From Prochilodus magdalenae (lineage: Eukaryota > Chordata > Actinopteri > Characiformes > Prochilodontidae), in the NCBI GenBank assembly GCA_024036415.1, contig JAMWET010006593.1, forward strand, positions 617,001 to 681,000: a stretch of DNA of 64,000 bases, in the 5' to 3' direction. The position numbers and the translations under genes are program-made. Positions 44,831 to 56,840 of the stretch are shown one piece after another. Numbering within the stretch: position 1 is the first letter of the stretch; each line of letters starts with the position of its first letter. Below the pieces are notes generated by a model, which saw only the letters and a program-made list of their open reading frames with translations, was not told the DNA's origin and searched no databases.

Positions 44831-45954
44831 TGTTTGTCCTTCAGTTCCACTACAAAACAGATTTGTTAAAGCAACAGTTTGGCAAAAATAACTAATGTAG
44901 AAATTTTACACCCGCCAGCACTGTGTGATATACGGTTATCTGTTAAAATCAGTTGTAGAAACACGATTCAGACGTCATGATGCCTAGTTCTACTGTTTTA
45001 AGATAGATGATATAATTTTATATTATATTTTTAAATAAATCTGACATATAATTTGTAATTATTTATAACAAAGACAAACCTTCACCATATAAGTCAGGTC
45101 TATCACGTTAAATAATAAATGTGAGAAAAACTGAGGGAAAAAAAAATGAGGAGAAAAAAGAGACACCACTGCCAATTTCTGCTAGCACCCCTATGTCATC
45201 TTAGTAGTACTTTAGCACTCAGCTATCAGTGATTCACATGCACAAGTTTATGGGTTCCCCACTGATTTTATTAAAGCTCATCCATCTAAAAAGCCCTGGT
45301 CGGGAATGAATTGAGGACCTCCATTCATGTTCAAGTTCATGTTCTTGTAAAAACAGGTCCCACCAATAAAACACAAGGTAACTGGCTGATCTTACGGTCA
45401 CTTTCTAATTATGCTAGTGGTCAATCTTCGGTTTAGCTCCTGAAACTTCAACCATGTAAGAGCTTGCCTGCTCTGTATCTAGATACCACAAACCTTTTTA
45501 AGAACTTAACAGCTAAATCAAAGTATCAGCACAATACTGGTGGATTTAAGCAGAACAGGCATTTAATACTAAGTAAGAATGAACAAAAAATAACAGATGT
45601 ATACTTTATTTCACAGAAATGCAAATTAAGGGTTTCCTGCTGATTTATAGTCTGACTTAACAACCAGACATGATTTGACGCAAGTTCTTAAAGATGGTTT
45701 AGGCATGCGGCATGTAGAATCCTAATTGCCCTAAAAAGACGCTGCATTACTTGTTAGCTACGTTAGCCTTGTAGCACCATTTAAAACATAAAGAAGCAAA
45801 CTTTGGATACCCAGCATGCCCTGACTGATTGATTGCATTTTGGGTGAGGGGATAATTGTATAAATATCTTTGTGGGTTTATTATTTTTTTTTTTTGCTAA
45901 ACTTGTCCTTAATATTTTTGTTGCTAGTTCAACAACTTTCTTGTTTACCTTATT
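44831..45954. other. No gene seen; AT-rich
   Basis: AT-rich unique sequence, including an A run at 45139-45146 and T run at 45882-45895. Confidence 0.5.
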
Positions 45955-46100
45955 GTATTTTAATGAGGCCTGATATTCGGCTGTTTACTGGCTCCCAAAG
46001 TGCCCTTATGGCCTTTTATAATGGCCTGTGCTCCTGATGGGTAAAGGCTAATGTGTCTATAAGGAGCCTTGCAGAACAAATGAGAGCCAGAAGGTTTCTT
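45955..46100. promoter_or_regulatory. Candidate conserved regulatory element
   Basis: A complex, repeat-free block with GGCCTTTTATAATGGCC (46010-46026) and TAAAGGCTAATG (46042-46053), directly abutting a CA microsatellite. Inference only. Confidence 0.22.
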
Positions 46101-46102
46101 TG

Positions 46103-46122
46103 TACACACACACACACACACA

Positions 46123-46161
<39 letters not shown>

Positions 46162-46256
46162 ATACAACAAGAGCTCCATCATAAGTCATCTTCATGTTAT
46201 GCTTTTTTAATTAGTGTTGTTTAGTTATGAGTCCCGTGTGAACTGTTGGTGCAGTA

Positions 46257-46290
<34 letters not shown>
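46103..46290. repeat. (CA)n and (TG)n microsatellites flanking 100 bp
   Basis: (CA)n with one TA interruption at 46103-46159 and (TG)n at 46258-46289. Being complementary, they could form a long hairpin around the 100-bp spacer. Confidence 0.96.
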
Positions 46291-46291
<1 letters not shown>

Positions 46292-47834
46292 CACGCATTA
46301 ATCACCATGCTTTGTGACTCATTTACATATAAGCACGTTAGGGTCAAATTAGCACTGATTAATTGTTCTCACTATGGGGGTAAATGGCTTGGTGAGTGTG
46401 TAGGTCCTGTGTGTGTATGTGTGTGGCTCCTGTGTTTATCTGAAACATGCCCTCCAGCCTGCTACTGGCGGCAGGGTCGGCGCTGGAGCCCAGGGGGCAA
46501 TAAACATGGTCTTTGTTTGCGAGGGTAATTATCCTAACACACAAACACACACCAATGAACAAACACAGAAAAGTGCAGAACAAACATACAAACATGTTCC
46601 TTACACACATGCGCCAAACAGCGGAGAAAGAAAAAACTTGTATATGCCGTCACAAACAAGAGCTGCACTCGCATACAAATATAGGCCCACACGTACATTA
46701 CCGCCAGCATACACAAGAGCGCAATAGGGCAAAGTTATTTAAATAGGCTGATATCTGAATGTGGGTTCTTTTCCAGGAATATACTGGGTATTTAAATAAG
46801 GTGTAGCAATTATCACAACCATATGATTCAAGTAGTTAATTGTGGTTAATCTAATGACTGTTTTGTGTAGTTAATTACAGTTAATCACATCAGTCTTATT
46901 TACTCTGATTCAACCTAAAACTAGTATTTTCTTTTTATCTGAATAAAAGGAATGCAGAAGTATGGACAGCCCTGGTCAAATTACTGGCTTTGTTGACTTC
47001 CTATGTGAAAATTATTTATTTAATTCTCTATAGGTAACTTAAATATCGATTTTTGGTTCATATTTTTTTTGCACAGTTTAGAGCAATGTGCTAACATGTT
47101 GCGGGTGAGGGAGGGAGGCAGTATAAATAATAATTATAATAAACAAAAATAAAATAAATACACAGACAGCATTTTAACTCGTTTAGTTTGTTAAATATTT
47201 TAATTAGTTACATTTAGCAAATAAACATTATTTGTAAGAGTAAGAGCAATAGTGGCTGCATGTTTCACCTAATCATATATATCTGTTTATATCATTTTAT
47301 TTATATGTCTTTGATATATTTGTCACAGTGGTTGAGGATCTTAGGGCTGGAGCTTTCTGCTTTGCTGCTGTTTTTGTTAGTTTTGTCTGCCAGCACTGTC
47401 CAGCATACTCGGCCAAGTGTTCTGAATAAAAACATTTTACAGCTGTATTTCACTGACACGAGTACAATCACAGAATTTCCTCATAGCAACACAGAGCACG
47501 CAAGCAGCTGGGCTTCAGCACTACTAGGGATGGTTCGCAGGGTCAAACCCGGGGAACTTGTCTTGTGTTTGACATTGTGTGGAATGTAGAACTGCAGAGA
47601 GCATCAGGACACAAGCTGCTGATATTTCACGTCATGTGAAAAGGAGTCATCCAAGCCAAAACGTGTAAAATCATATTTTAGGATGGGTGAAAAAAGATGA
47701 ACTGGTAGGATGTCAGCTGACTGATCACGTAAAGTTCATGCTAGACACACACACGATATTTTGAAACAAATTTTTAACTGTAAACATTTTTGAGAGAGAG
47801 ACATAAGGGGGGACATGACCCCCTTTTGCATTCT
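46291..47834. other. No gene seen; AT-rich
   Basis: 46300-46400 has homeodomain-type cores (CGCATTAATCACC, GATTAATTG) and may be regulatory. Short CA words occur at 46530-46560. 46800-46890 repeats GTTAATTGTGGTTAATC-like words. 47040-47330 is AT-rich. Confidence 0.42.
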
Positions 47835-48095
47835 TTTGATTCTGATTACAGTCAGGGCTTCTTTTGTTTTACGGAACCCATTGCCAGCGGTCAGTGTATT
47901 CTTCAGGCGGAGCTTTTGTCATGACTCACAGCACACACACAAACACAGGAGTTACCACAACTACACACATGTAGTGTGGAGAGTAAATTGGATTCTGGTT
48001 GCAGTTAGAGTTTCTGTTCTTTTATGCATCACCCCTGACCAGTGGTCACTCTTGAGAAGGTACTTTTGTCACGACTCACAATACACACACGCATG
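47835..48095 (+). repeat. Diverged tandem duplication (two copies of about 110 bp)
   Basis: 47835-47944 and 47987-48095 align head-to-tail. TTGATTCTGATTACAGTCAG pairs with TTGGATTCTGGTTGCAGTTAG, and CTTTTGTCATGACTCACAGC pairs with CTTTTGTCACGACTCACAAT, followed in both by a short CA run. Identity is about 70% by eye. The period is 150-153 bp, so one plus-strand frame stays open through both copies and repeats C-H-D-S-Q-x-T-H. Chance preservation of frame is likely. No family recognised. Confidence 0.7.
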
Positions 48096-48639
48096 CTCGC
48101 ACGCGCTCAGCAGTGGCGATAAACAGGCAGGCGGGGTGCTGATGCAGCCACATTAGGTAATGAGGTTGCTGCGAGTCGAGGCTGACTGATAACCTGTGAA
48201 CTCTGCTCCTAAGCAGGCCTGGTGGGGGGTCCATACCCCTCTCCTCCTCCTCCCTCGCCTTTTCATCTACATGCACGTCAGCGAGCTTGGCCTGTTGTTC
48301 CCTTTTCTCCTTCACCTGCTTGCTCTTTCCCTTTCTCCGTTTGGAATGTTTGCAGATCTGCAGACAACAGTTCAGCCTGAAATCAAACTTACACAATTGC
48401 CCACTAAAACCACATGGAGACTACTTTAAAAACGTCCCTCACACAGAAGCATGAAACAGTAGCCGAATCCATATGGAAGCTTGTCTGTGCTTGTGCACTT
48501 TTACAGATACCAGCATGTCGTACAGTGTTTGCACGTTCCAGTTCTGATGGCAATATTGAAATGATCACTTTTACAGTCATTAAACAGAACATTGTACAGA
48601 AGCCTCAACAGCTTAACTTTATATACAGTTTTCTCAGAA
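48096..48639. other. No gene seen
   Basis: Mixed sequence, C/T-rich at 48235-48340; nothing supported. Confidence 0.45.
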
Positions 48640-49120
48640 TGTAATGTGTCCACCCTTTATTTCAGCTTCTGTTTTTTTTTTAATAAGCGATATATGATTT
48701 CAGTTTGTAAAGAAAAGCACATAGCTATTTTTCCACACCTCCCAAGTTCAGGTTTAAAAGTTGGTTGCATTTTCTGCTTCTCAGGATTCAAGTAATCCCG
48801 AATATTCAGTGATGTTGGACTTTTGCAAGGTCTGGTGGCCAGTCCATTGTTCTGAAAACACCTGCAGCTTCTTTGTTTGATTTGCAAAGTTTCTTCTTGC
48901 TTTGCTTATTTTCTTCATTTGTCTAGTTTTGTCCCAGTAACGTCGACCTTTCCTGGCTTCTTGGCATTCATCATGTCAGACCCATGGAGTTATATTGTCA
49001 CATTTTCTATATCCGTTAATAATTTCTTAAAGATCCAGTTTTTTGTCCTTGTTTTTAATCTTACCGTTCCCTATTTTTCCCTTCCTTATGCAAGTGCATT
49101 ATCTTATGTCTGAACTTCAC
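48640..49120 (-). mobile_element. Tc1/mariner-like relic (reverse), same family as 3291 and 11556
   Basis: On the minus strand, 48822-48761 reads AACATCACTGAATATTCGGG, then ATTACTTGAATCCTGAG and AAGCAGAAAATGCAACCAAC. This is close to the plus-strand sequence at 12460-12523 and encodes the decayed transposase motif near V-W-D-Y-L. Further left, a GAAATAAAGGGTGGACACAT end matches the C-terminal A-x-x-G-G-H-T part. Interruptions and stops are frequent. The terminal inverted repeats were not found, so the limits are approximate. Confidence 0.55.
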
Positions 49121-49559
49121 AGAAGGATCTCCTAAAGCGTGAATAACGTGTAATTAATGGTAGATGTGACTATTTACAAATTAAATGAAGGGTGGCTCTG
49201 ACAAGTAATGCAACTAAACATGGCCTGATTCACCGACTATCTTTAGAGTGGAGGGAAATTTAGGTTTTTACCCCAAATGCTGGAAACACAATACCCACCA
49301 GGCGTCTTTGTAACCGTAGGCTAGTTTTTGATATTGTTACTTAAACAGTGCTTGAATCCCACCCACTCTGCCTGTGCCTTGTTATCTGTGGGTACATCAG
49401 GTCCAAGTAAAGTCCAACAGTGCCCACTCGCTCTTTTCTTCTCTCTCACAAGGCGAAACCCATTTACACCCCACTGAAAAACTATAACCGTCCAGTCAGC
49501 ATTGTGCACTAAGCGGTCTGCATACACGTAAACACGTACACACACATAGAGTCATGCAT
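49121..49559. other. No gene seen
   Basis: Unremarkable sequence; its left part may still belong to the Tc1 relic. Confidence 0.4.
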
Positions 49560-49960
49560 GGCCATGCCAGGAAACAACAACGCCGCCAAAAAAACACCCT
49601 CCATTAACGGGCAGCCCGGTGCCAGGTACGTTTATGTAAAATAGCAATCTGGAGCACACTTAAACGCTTCTTTTTTCCCCCCACTACTCTTAAATCGGGG
49701 CCTAAATCGAAGACAGGAGCACAGGAGCATGCCAAAGCTGTTAAACGTAGTTAGCGTCACTCCGCTTATCTAACTGGCTTAAATGCACGGCTTGTTCTTT
49801 ATAAGAGTCATCAGCGGCTGCTGGCTTTAATGGTTCATTCTCCCCCTCGCCCCGCGGACACACAGCGACCAGTGGCTAACTCTCGTCTCCCTGCTGAGTT
49901 AATTATGAAATAAAACTGACACACTGCCTTTTCCCCCCTTCAGCACTTCAGCTGAACCAG
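49560..49960. promoter_or_regulatory. Candidate conserved regulatory element
   Basis: Complex, CpG-retaining sequence with CTCCATTAACGGGCAGCCCGG, AAACGTAGTTAGCG, GGCTTTAATGG and GTTAATTATGAAATAAAAC (49898-49916). Homeodomain-type cores recur through the block. Function inferred. Confidence 0.33.
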
Positions 49961-50929
49961 CAAGCAACTTCTCTAGAAAACATTCTGAGGTGAATTGGAA
50001 TCGGAGTTTACCTGGTTTTCCTACTTCTTCTTTTTTTTTTGACTAGAAAAACAGGTTTTTTTCTTTTATCAAGGAAGATTATTCAAGGATGCCAGAGATA
50101 TGGGAAAGTCTGGTGTGATTAAGGGTCTCTGGTGATTTATTCATGCCCTACCACCCTGCTGAAAAGATAAATGATAAGTAGCTTAAACTAAATGTAGCTC
50201 TGTTCAGTCAAACTTGAGTGCACATAAAGTAGCTACTGTTAAGCTACTGTTGGAGTAGCTGCTGCAGACAGCAGGCATGGGCAGGCCAGGAGTTGATTAA
50301 GCATTGTGTCACGTGTCATACCTCTACCCATTTACTAAAACAGCAGCTTTCATTTGAAAAAGTTAAAGGCCGGCTATTAGCTTTTGATTGCTGAGGTTCG
50401 GGATCAGTTTAGCATTTATCTATAGTCCTGAAGAAGTCAGTGGAAATTCCCCAGAAAGGCATGTATATAGACCTTTTGTGTGTGCGGTTGTGATTGATGG
50501 GCTGGTGTCTAAACGGCCTTGTCTGTGTTATCTGTTGTCAGCTGCAGGGGTAAAAACCTGTTCACACCTTGTTCCAGTGTAAGCTTTCAGAGACGCCCTG
50601 CAGCATGTCAGAATTTTTACTGACAAAAGATGCATTTTAATAGACACAAAAAAGTCTTGTAGATACATGGCGTGAAAAACCTGCAGTTGCAAATCCAGCA
50701 GTAGGCTTATTGTCTGTGGCATTGGCTGACAAGATTTACCTCAGTGATGATGCATGCTTGTGTTCTTTGTCTAGTATCTAAAGCTTACTGACATCAGTCA
50801 TGACACAGTTGTGTATGACAAACATCCCTATTCTAAATCTCGCCTGGTACCGGTCACTTTGATGATGAAGACTGAAATGAAAGCATATGAATATGAGATT
50901 CTTTGCATTCTTCTCTCCTTCATGGACCT
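49961..50929. other. No gene seen
   Basis: Unique sequence with a T run at 50029-50039. GTAGCTACTGTTAAGCTACTGTTGGAGTAGCT near 50228-50260 is a small set of direct and inverted AGCTAC words. Confidence 0.45.
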
Positions 50930-51400
50930 CAGTCGCCCCCATCCTCCTCTCCACACACCCATTGATTAGTGAGCCGGGCTCTCCTGCTGGTCCTAATGGA
51001 TCTGAGAGCCTGATCATGTGATCGTTGCATCTCTTTGTGCCATGCTCTGCCTGAAAGAGCCCGAGCCTCGCAATCACCCTAATGCATGAGCATCGGCCAT
51101 TACTGTCAAGCCCGCCGCTGCAACGTCCATACATTAATCCGCCATAACCCCCGTCGACCCTCCATTCCCAGCCGGTACACGGGGGGGCGGATTAATGCGC
51201 ATCCCGGGGCTTGACTGACATGCTCTCCATACTGGGTTAAACACTGAGCCAATGGCCGACGTGCTCGATTAGACGTGTGGCTTAATTAAAAGGCCTGTCA
51301 GATATATGGAGGACCCCTCGCTGACCGACCGTCCCTGAGAATCCGTAATGTCGTCATTGGGGGGTGTGAGGGTTACAGCCAGAAGGGGCTATGAAGCCAA
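50930..51400. promoter_or_regulatory. Strong candidate regulatory element with long inverted repeat
   Basis: Repeat-free, CpG-rich block. CATTAATCCGCC (51132-51143) and GGCGGATTAATG (51186-51197) are a perfect 12-bp inverted repeat. Just inside them, CCCCCGT (51148-51154) and ACGGGGG (51179-51185) extend the stem. Each arm carries TAATCC, a bicoid/Otx/Pitx-class site. GATTAG, CGATTAGACG and GGCTTAATTAAAAGG cores follow to 51292. This motif order suggests a developmental enhancer, but no expression evidence exists here. Confidence 0.42.
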
Positions 51401-52374
51401 GGCCAACGGTAGCCATAAACATTTTTCAGGATCAGAGGCCGAAAGGCTGATGCTCTGCCTGACCTGCTAGAGTGATCTATTGTAGGTCAAGGTTCTGAAT
51501 TGGGTTGGATTATGGAGCTGGTGGAGCCCCTACATCTTTCATGGACACCAACAGAATTTCAGAAATTGGAATACTGATAATTGTGGAGTTCTGTGAAGCA
51601 CTGATGTAAAAGAAATGTTCTATGTACTGTATATATCTAGATCTGATATGAGTGCCAAAAACACGAGATCATATTGTTCAGTTTGTTTGTCATTATGTGG
51701 GGTTCTCACAACAGATGCCACAGAGATTCCACTAGTAATCTAGCAGCAACCATATCATGTGTGTATGCGTGTACAGTGGCCACCAACACCAATTGGGAAA
51801 CATGTCCCTCTTTTTTTGGAGTAGGTATAAAGTTTTTATTACATATTTCATTATCGGCAAATTAATGGGGTGAAAAAGAATCTAGGAAATTCTCATATGA
51901 CTTTTAAAAAAATTGTAAGCTATTAGTATTTTCCCTTTTCCTCTAATGGCAGCATATACTTCAACTGGCATCGACTCGCCAAAAGTTGATGAGTAGATAT
52001 GAACATGACTCAATAAAAATATCTGTACAAAAGCCTCATAAATGTACTTATATTTGATTGGTGACCTTGTAATAGTGCTGAATCTAAAATAGCTCTTCAG
52101 TTTAGTTATTTAACTTTTTATGTTAGTTTGTTTTAAATTTTTCAGCTCATTAACTTCCCAGAAAAATCCCAAATTTTTATTGTTCTCTGGGATCCAGGCT
52201 ATATCCAGGGGTTCGTTAGAGAGGAGGATGTGTCACTTAACAAAACAGCAAATAGTTTCAGGCGCCACAAATTTTTTATGAATACTGTCATACTGTTTCT
52301 AGCAGTTCAGAGTACCAGTGACCACCAATAGAGGGAGAGATTAGAGTTTAAGGTTCTAGAACAGAAGAGAAGCA
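51401..52374. other. No gene seen; AT-rich
   Basis: AT-leaning unique sequence; nothing supported. Confidence 0.5.
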
Positions 52375-52560
52375 GAGAGAGAGAGAGAGAGAGATAGAAA
52401 GAGAGGGAGAGAAAGAGGAAAAGGCGTTAAAAGCGGCGCTTAGCGTGAATTGAGCCAGAGGTACGGCTGAGCTCAATGGCTTTATTGTTCGAGGCTTGAC
52501 GGCGGGCCAGAAAGCTGAGAAATATTAAACGTGGGACATTAAAACAATGGTTTACACAAC
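52375..52560. promoter_or_regulatory. GA run and adjacent candidate regulatory element
   Basis: A GA-rich run at 52372-52418 is followed by a compact complex block (52420-52560) with AAAGCGGCGCTTAGCGTG, GGCTTTATTGTTCG (SOX-like ATTGTT) and AACAATGG. Inference only. Confidence 0.28.
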
Positions 52561-53410
52561 AGTAAAACACAAACCCTCTCCTTCTGTCTTCATAAAGCGG
52601 CTGTTTTACGAGGACGCCTGCACCACTGAAGGGCCTGGGTGCAGAGAGAAGCAGAGAGGGGAGAAGGAAAGAGAGAGTGAGACATTTGCTCTGATGACAA
52701 GGTCCAATGGTCGAGTGAGCAAATGCAGAGAGTCAGTAATCCCAAGCTTGCAGTCCAGTACATCTCTCTGCACCACGGCTACTTTTACTGCTAATCCCGC
52801 AGGACACACAGGCTGCATGCATGGCCATGTTACAGTGTGTGCCTGTCTGTGGGGTTTCGACAGTTCTGTCTTTAAGGATATTTTCTATAAAATTAGTTCC
52901 AGTAAAAACAGTAAATGCTTGTCATTATTTGTTATTCGATGCTTCCACATTAAAGCTACAGAAAATACAGAAAATGTATTTTGTTATGTCTTTGAATCAA
53001 GTACACCTGAGACCTTTTTAAAAAAATACTGAATATAAAAAACACTTTTTTTTAGTTTGTAACTATTTGCCCTTACCTGGTTTTCTTCATCTAACAGCTG
53101 CTTTCTTTGTCTGTAGTTTAAAAGAGGCATTATATCAAAAAAAAAACTGGGAATAAAAACAAGATAAGTATGAAAATGTGGAAGGTTTCTGGTTGTTGTT
53201 GTATTTTATTTTATTTTTTTTGTAATTTAACTCCAGTTCCATTCTTTCAGATACTGAAAGGCGAAAACAATATATCAACAATGGAACAGTAAGACTTTTT
53301 TTTTTTTGTGGGGCCACTTTAGCCCAAATGTTACCAAACATAGGAGCCCATTACAGCAGACTGACTCATGTGTTTCTAATCAGTGAGGGAGTTCAGGTTT
53401 ATCTGCCCTG

Positions 53411-53412
<2 letters not shown>
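52561..53412. other. No gene seen
   Basis: A 161-codon plus-strand frame (52547-53032) crosses a GA patch and an AT-rich stretch and has no recognisable domain. A/T runs lie near 53015-53025, 53138-53148 and 53295-53307. Confidence 0.45.

Positions 53413-53443
<31 letters not shown>
53413..53443 (-). repeat. (CT)n microsatellite
   Basis: About 15 uninterrupted CT units. It is followed by the inverted pair AATTTGGGTG...CACCCAAATT at 53447-53470. Confidence 0.96.
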
Positions 53444-53447
<4 letters not shown>

Positions 53448-54189
53448 TTTGGGTGAGTCCCACCCAAATTACCGCAGGAGGTTTGAATTTGCGTGCGCTT
53501 TCTAGACAGAATCAGAAAACCCCCTGAAAATGAATTTTCTTGGTGCAAACTTTTAGCTGGAGAAACAGGACACCCATTGACGGCTGAGGAGGTTTTATTG
53601 GCAGCATATGTATCAAATCTTCATTTACAGTTACACTGGGGCTTGGGTTACAACCTCCATCCCGCACTCAGCTGCTGTCATCCATCGTTCTGCCCCTTTG
53701 CTCTGGTCATCTGCTAAGTGCTTTTCTTCAGCTGCGTCTCTGTGTTCAACATGTGTGTAAAACCAGGTGGGTGTAAGTAATGTGTAAAGGTGAGGCGACC
53801 TCTGAACTACTGAGTTTCATGTCATTTTACCAGCGAACCAAAAATTTCACACATCAAAACTCTCTTAAGGTAAAGGGGCCAAAAAGGGTGCGATGTCATG
53901 GATGGTTCTTTCGAGAAGCATTTCTGTAAATAAAATGACCTTTTGACCGTTCAAAGAACCCCCACCATGTAAACCAGTTAAAGCTTTTTCCTACAACCAT
54001 CCACACAGGCTAAGAACCATGAGCAGTCAGATGTGAGATATGCTGAAAAAAGAGAGTGCATTGACACATGGGTCATCCTGCTGTATACTTACACAGTAGC
54101 CTGCATGTACATGTTGGCCCTAATAAGATGCATTTCTGACCCTTAGCCTCAGCCTGTTGCTAAGAAAATAAAGCAACAGAGAAAAAGAA
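53444..54189. other. No gene seen; possible repeat fragment
   Basis: AATTTGGGTGAGTCCCACCCAAATT at 53447-53471 is a short palindrome (10-bp arms). 53890-53970 has GGTTCTTT and AAAGAACC words recalling the repeat at 56130. Confidence 0.4.
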
Positions 54190-54830
54190 GGAAAAGGGCC
54201 GAATCACCATACGGCCATCAGCACTTTCACACTCCAGCCCAGCTGGTGCCAACAAGTGCTAATGAGCTCATTCATTTCTTCCCAGTGCAAAAAAAAAAGA
54301 AAGAAAAAAAAACAGGCAGCTAACAGACGTTAGCATGCAGGCCACGCTAGCCATGTTATTGCTTTTCTCCCTGCTGGGCTTGAATTTCACCACTAAGCTA
54401 GCACCCTTGAACACTCCGTTTAACCCCACAAATCTGCTTTTGCCCAGAATAGTGAAAAAAAAAACAAAGGGAGGAGGCTTCTAAAGTGGAGGCAAAGAGA
54501 GAAGAGACGGTCTTGGATTAATTAGCGTCGCTGGGGCACGTTCGAAAAAATCCTCCATCTCATTGCAACTGCAAGTGAGCCATAATTGACCACTACTTCA
54601 TCCTCGAGGAATTCCCAGGCAGATGCGATGGCCGGGCCCGACTCGTCTGTTTACCCTCTATCACTGCAAATTTACAAATTGGGTTTGAGAAATTGGCGGG
54701 GGCTTTGAAATATTTGCGCCGCTGATTGTGTAGATTCAGTTTGATATTGAGCAGGTATGCCGTGCAGTGGGCCTGCAAAAATTCTGTTTGGAATTGGAGC
54801 TTTTCGGCCTGTTTTGAGTTAGGGAATAAT
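54190..54830. promoter_or_regulatory. Candidate conserved regulatory elements
   Basis: Two complex blocks, 54190-54280 and 54500-54830, separated by A-rich runs (54289-54310, 54457-54467). Motifs include GTGCTAATGAGCTCATTCATT, GGATTAATTAGCG (54517-54529) and GGGAATAATTAGG (54822-54834), with retained CpG. Function inferred. Confidence 0.35.
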
Positions 54831-54857
54831 TAGGAGTATTTCTGTGTCTCTGTCTTG

Positions 54858-54902
54858 CTCACTCTCTCTCTCTCTTTCTCCCTCTCTTTCTCTCTCTCTG
54901 CC
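54858..54902 (-). repeat. (CT)n-rich tract
   Basis: CTCTCT with TTT and CCC interruptions. Confidence 0.9.
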
Positions 54903-56129
54903 TCGTATTTGAATCTGTCAAGGATGGAAGAGCTGCTTTGTTTTTTTAAGGGAACTGAATGACTGCTCCCTAATTTGTCATTGTTCTGGTTGTATTGAAC
55001 TGAAAGAGTAAATAAATAGTAGTCTTGGTTACAGCGCATTCTTTCTCAAAGGGAAATGATTAATGCAGCATTGTTGGACTATCAGCAGATTTTAATCAAA
55101 AACCAGTTTAACATTTATTATTGTGCAACCTATTTTTAAGCATTTGATGTCTGCACAAATGTGCGTTTAACATGTGCATGGTGTGTGTACACACATTTCC
55201 TAGAGAGGGTTTTATTCGCTTGGCGAGGGTTCCGTTGGTTGGAGCGGTGTAGACCGTTGGTGAGACGCCAAGAAAGTGCATGTTTATCCTACCTTACATT
55301 TTTGGCCTCGCCAGTAATACCAAGAGCGGATGATCCGTTAGCCTTTAATTAAGTGCTTTCTATAGCAAAACCAAAATATAAAACTGTATCCTAGCCCTGA
55401 CACTTCTGCCTCATATATAATTCTATTTGATGTTTCAATAAATAAATATTTGAAGTTGTAATGTAAGAGGGTCTTTCAGGTTGGTTTTGTAATTTATGGT
55501 TTCCTGGTTTTGAACCTCTTGCCCAGAGTGCACCGCTCACACACACACACTCACAGCTGCAGAAAGACCATACACACACACACGCAGCCTCATTAGGGGT
55601 GGCTCTTGTTAAGATCATGACACTCAGGCAAGTCGAGTCTGTAAATTCTTCCTTGTCCCCCACCCCCTCAACTCCCCCGCTACCCCCCAGCTCTGTTGCT
55701 GGGCTTGCCAATGTGCACCGATGTAAGGCCAGGCCGAGTGGAGGAAAAAGGAAAACCACACATAAGCTACATACCAAACTCCATTTTGAATCCAGAGACA
55801 GTTCGCTAAGCAGCGCTAGCAGTTGCTAGCCGGCCTTTTGCGCAAAATAGAAGCCGACATTTTCTGTCAGCTCTTTGATGCCACGCCAACCTGTGTGTGT
55901 GTGTGTTTGATAGAACAGACTGCAGGTAGAAGGTGTAATGTAGCTGGACTCAGATCCTGCCGCCCGCTGCTTTTCCTGCTGACGCTCTCGAGTTTCTTCT
56001 TTCTCACTCTTTTCTTTTCTCTCCCTCCTTTCTCAAGGAACCGGGGTCAATTCTTCCGACACTGTAGTCCAGATAGCGTGTGTTGAGTTGGCTTTGGCTT
56101 TGACGTAACGAAGGTGAAGCGGATCCTCC
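54903..56129. other. No gene seen
   Basis: Unique sequence with short CA runs at 55539-55552 and 55572-55583 and a C-rich patch at 55657-55690. 55790-55870 has GCAGCGCTAGCAGTTGCTAGCC and may be regulatory. No coding frame recognised. Confidence 0.42.
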
Positions 56130-56320
56130 GTCTCCTCTAAAAATAAAACCATTCAGGTTTAATATAAAGGGTTCTAAATGGTTCTTGGCTTGAACATACA
56201 GGTCTATTGATGGCTCGTTGACATTACGTTGGGGTTCTTTTAACATTAAAAGCATTTTTTATATTCACAGCTTGGAAATGCAACGATAGTCTTTAAAGAA
56301 CCATTTAACTAGAATTTGGG
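56130..56320 (+). repeat. Possible fish interspersed repeat (GGTTCTTT/AAAGAACCATTT type)
   Basis: CTCTAAAAATAAAACC, GGGTTCTAAATGGTTCTTGG, GGGGTTCTTTTAAC and TTTAAAGAACCATTTAAC resemble, in order, the words of a common fish repeat. Heavily diverged. Confidence 0.4.
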
Positions 56321-56439
56321 TAACCAAAAGTTTATCTAGTATTGTTAATATGGTACACTCTAATATATTATAGACTCTACAATAATAGATTTTTCATGGA
56401 ATATTTCGGATGAGATTTGATACAAAATAATCCAATTGC
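56321..56439. other. AT-rich spacer
   Basis: TATTATAGA-rich sequence between two mobile-element remnants. Confidence 0.4.
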
Positions 56440-56840
56440 ACATAGAAGAAGAATGCCCAGAGAAAATAAGTGATAAATATGTGATTTTCCAAAACTGGTG
56501 TTCAAAGATAATTAAAAGATATAGAGACAACAGGACATTGACAACTGTGTCAGACTTGGTATACCAACAAATCCACTAGCATCAGATAAGCAGCACTTAC
56601 AGCTTTCATCTTTGAGAGATAGTAGAAGATCAGACTTTGGCTTCAGACACTCTGGGTTCAGATCTGGCTCCAGGATGTGCAGATGTGAAATAGTGAGTAC
56701 TCAGAAAAAGAAATAGTCAAAAAAGAAGGACATTTGCAAGGCAAAGAAACTGCTGGTGTTCTCACTGACCACCTCAGGACCTCAATATCAGTTAACGTGT
56801 TTGGGATTGTTGGGATTATGAAAATACACAAAATACCGAT
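56440..56840 (+). mobile_element. Tc1/mariner-like relic
   Basis: At 56512-56577 the frame reads KRYRDNRTLTTVSDLVYQQI before a TAG, resembling the linker after the helix-turn-helix of Tc1-type transposases. Near 56773-56820, GACCTCAATATCAGTTAACG and GTGTTTGGGATTGTTGGGAT align with 12458-12490, the decayed V-W-D-Y-L region of the same family. The catalytic core between is largely missing. Ends not found. Confidence 0.48.

Noticed and set aside
45772..45789. TAGCACCATTTAAAACAT, resembling the miR-29 mature 5' half
   Set aside because: The match breaks after 11 bases and I see no complementary arm within about 60 nt to form a precursor hairpin.
52547..53032. 161-codon plus-strand ORF
   Set aside because: It spans a GA patch and then AT-rich sequence, with an abrupt composition change and no domain.
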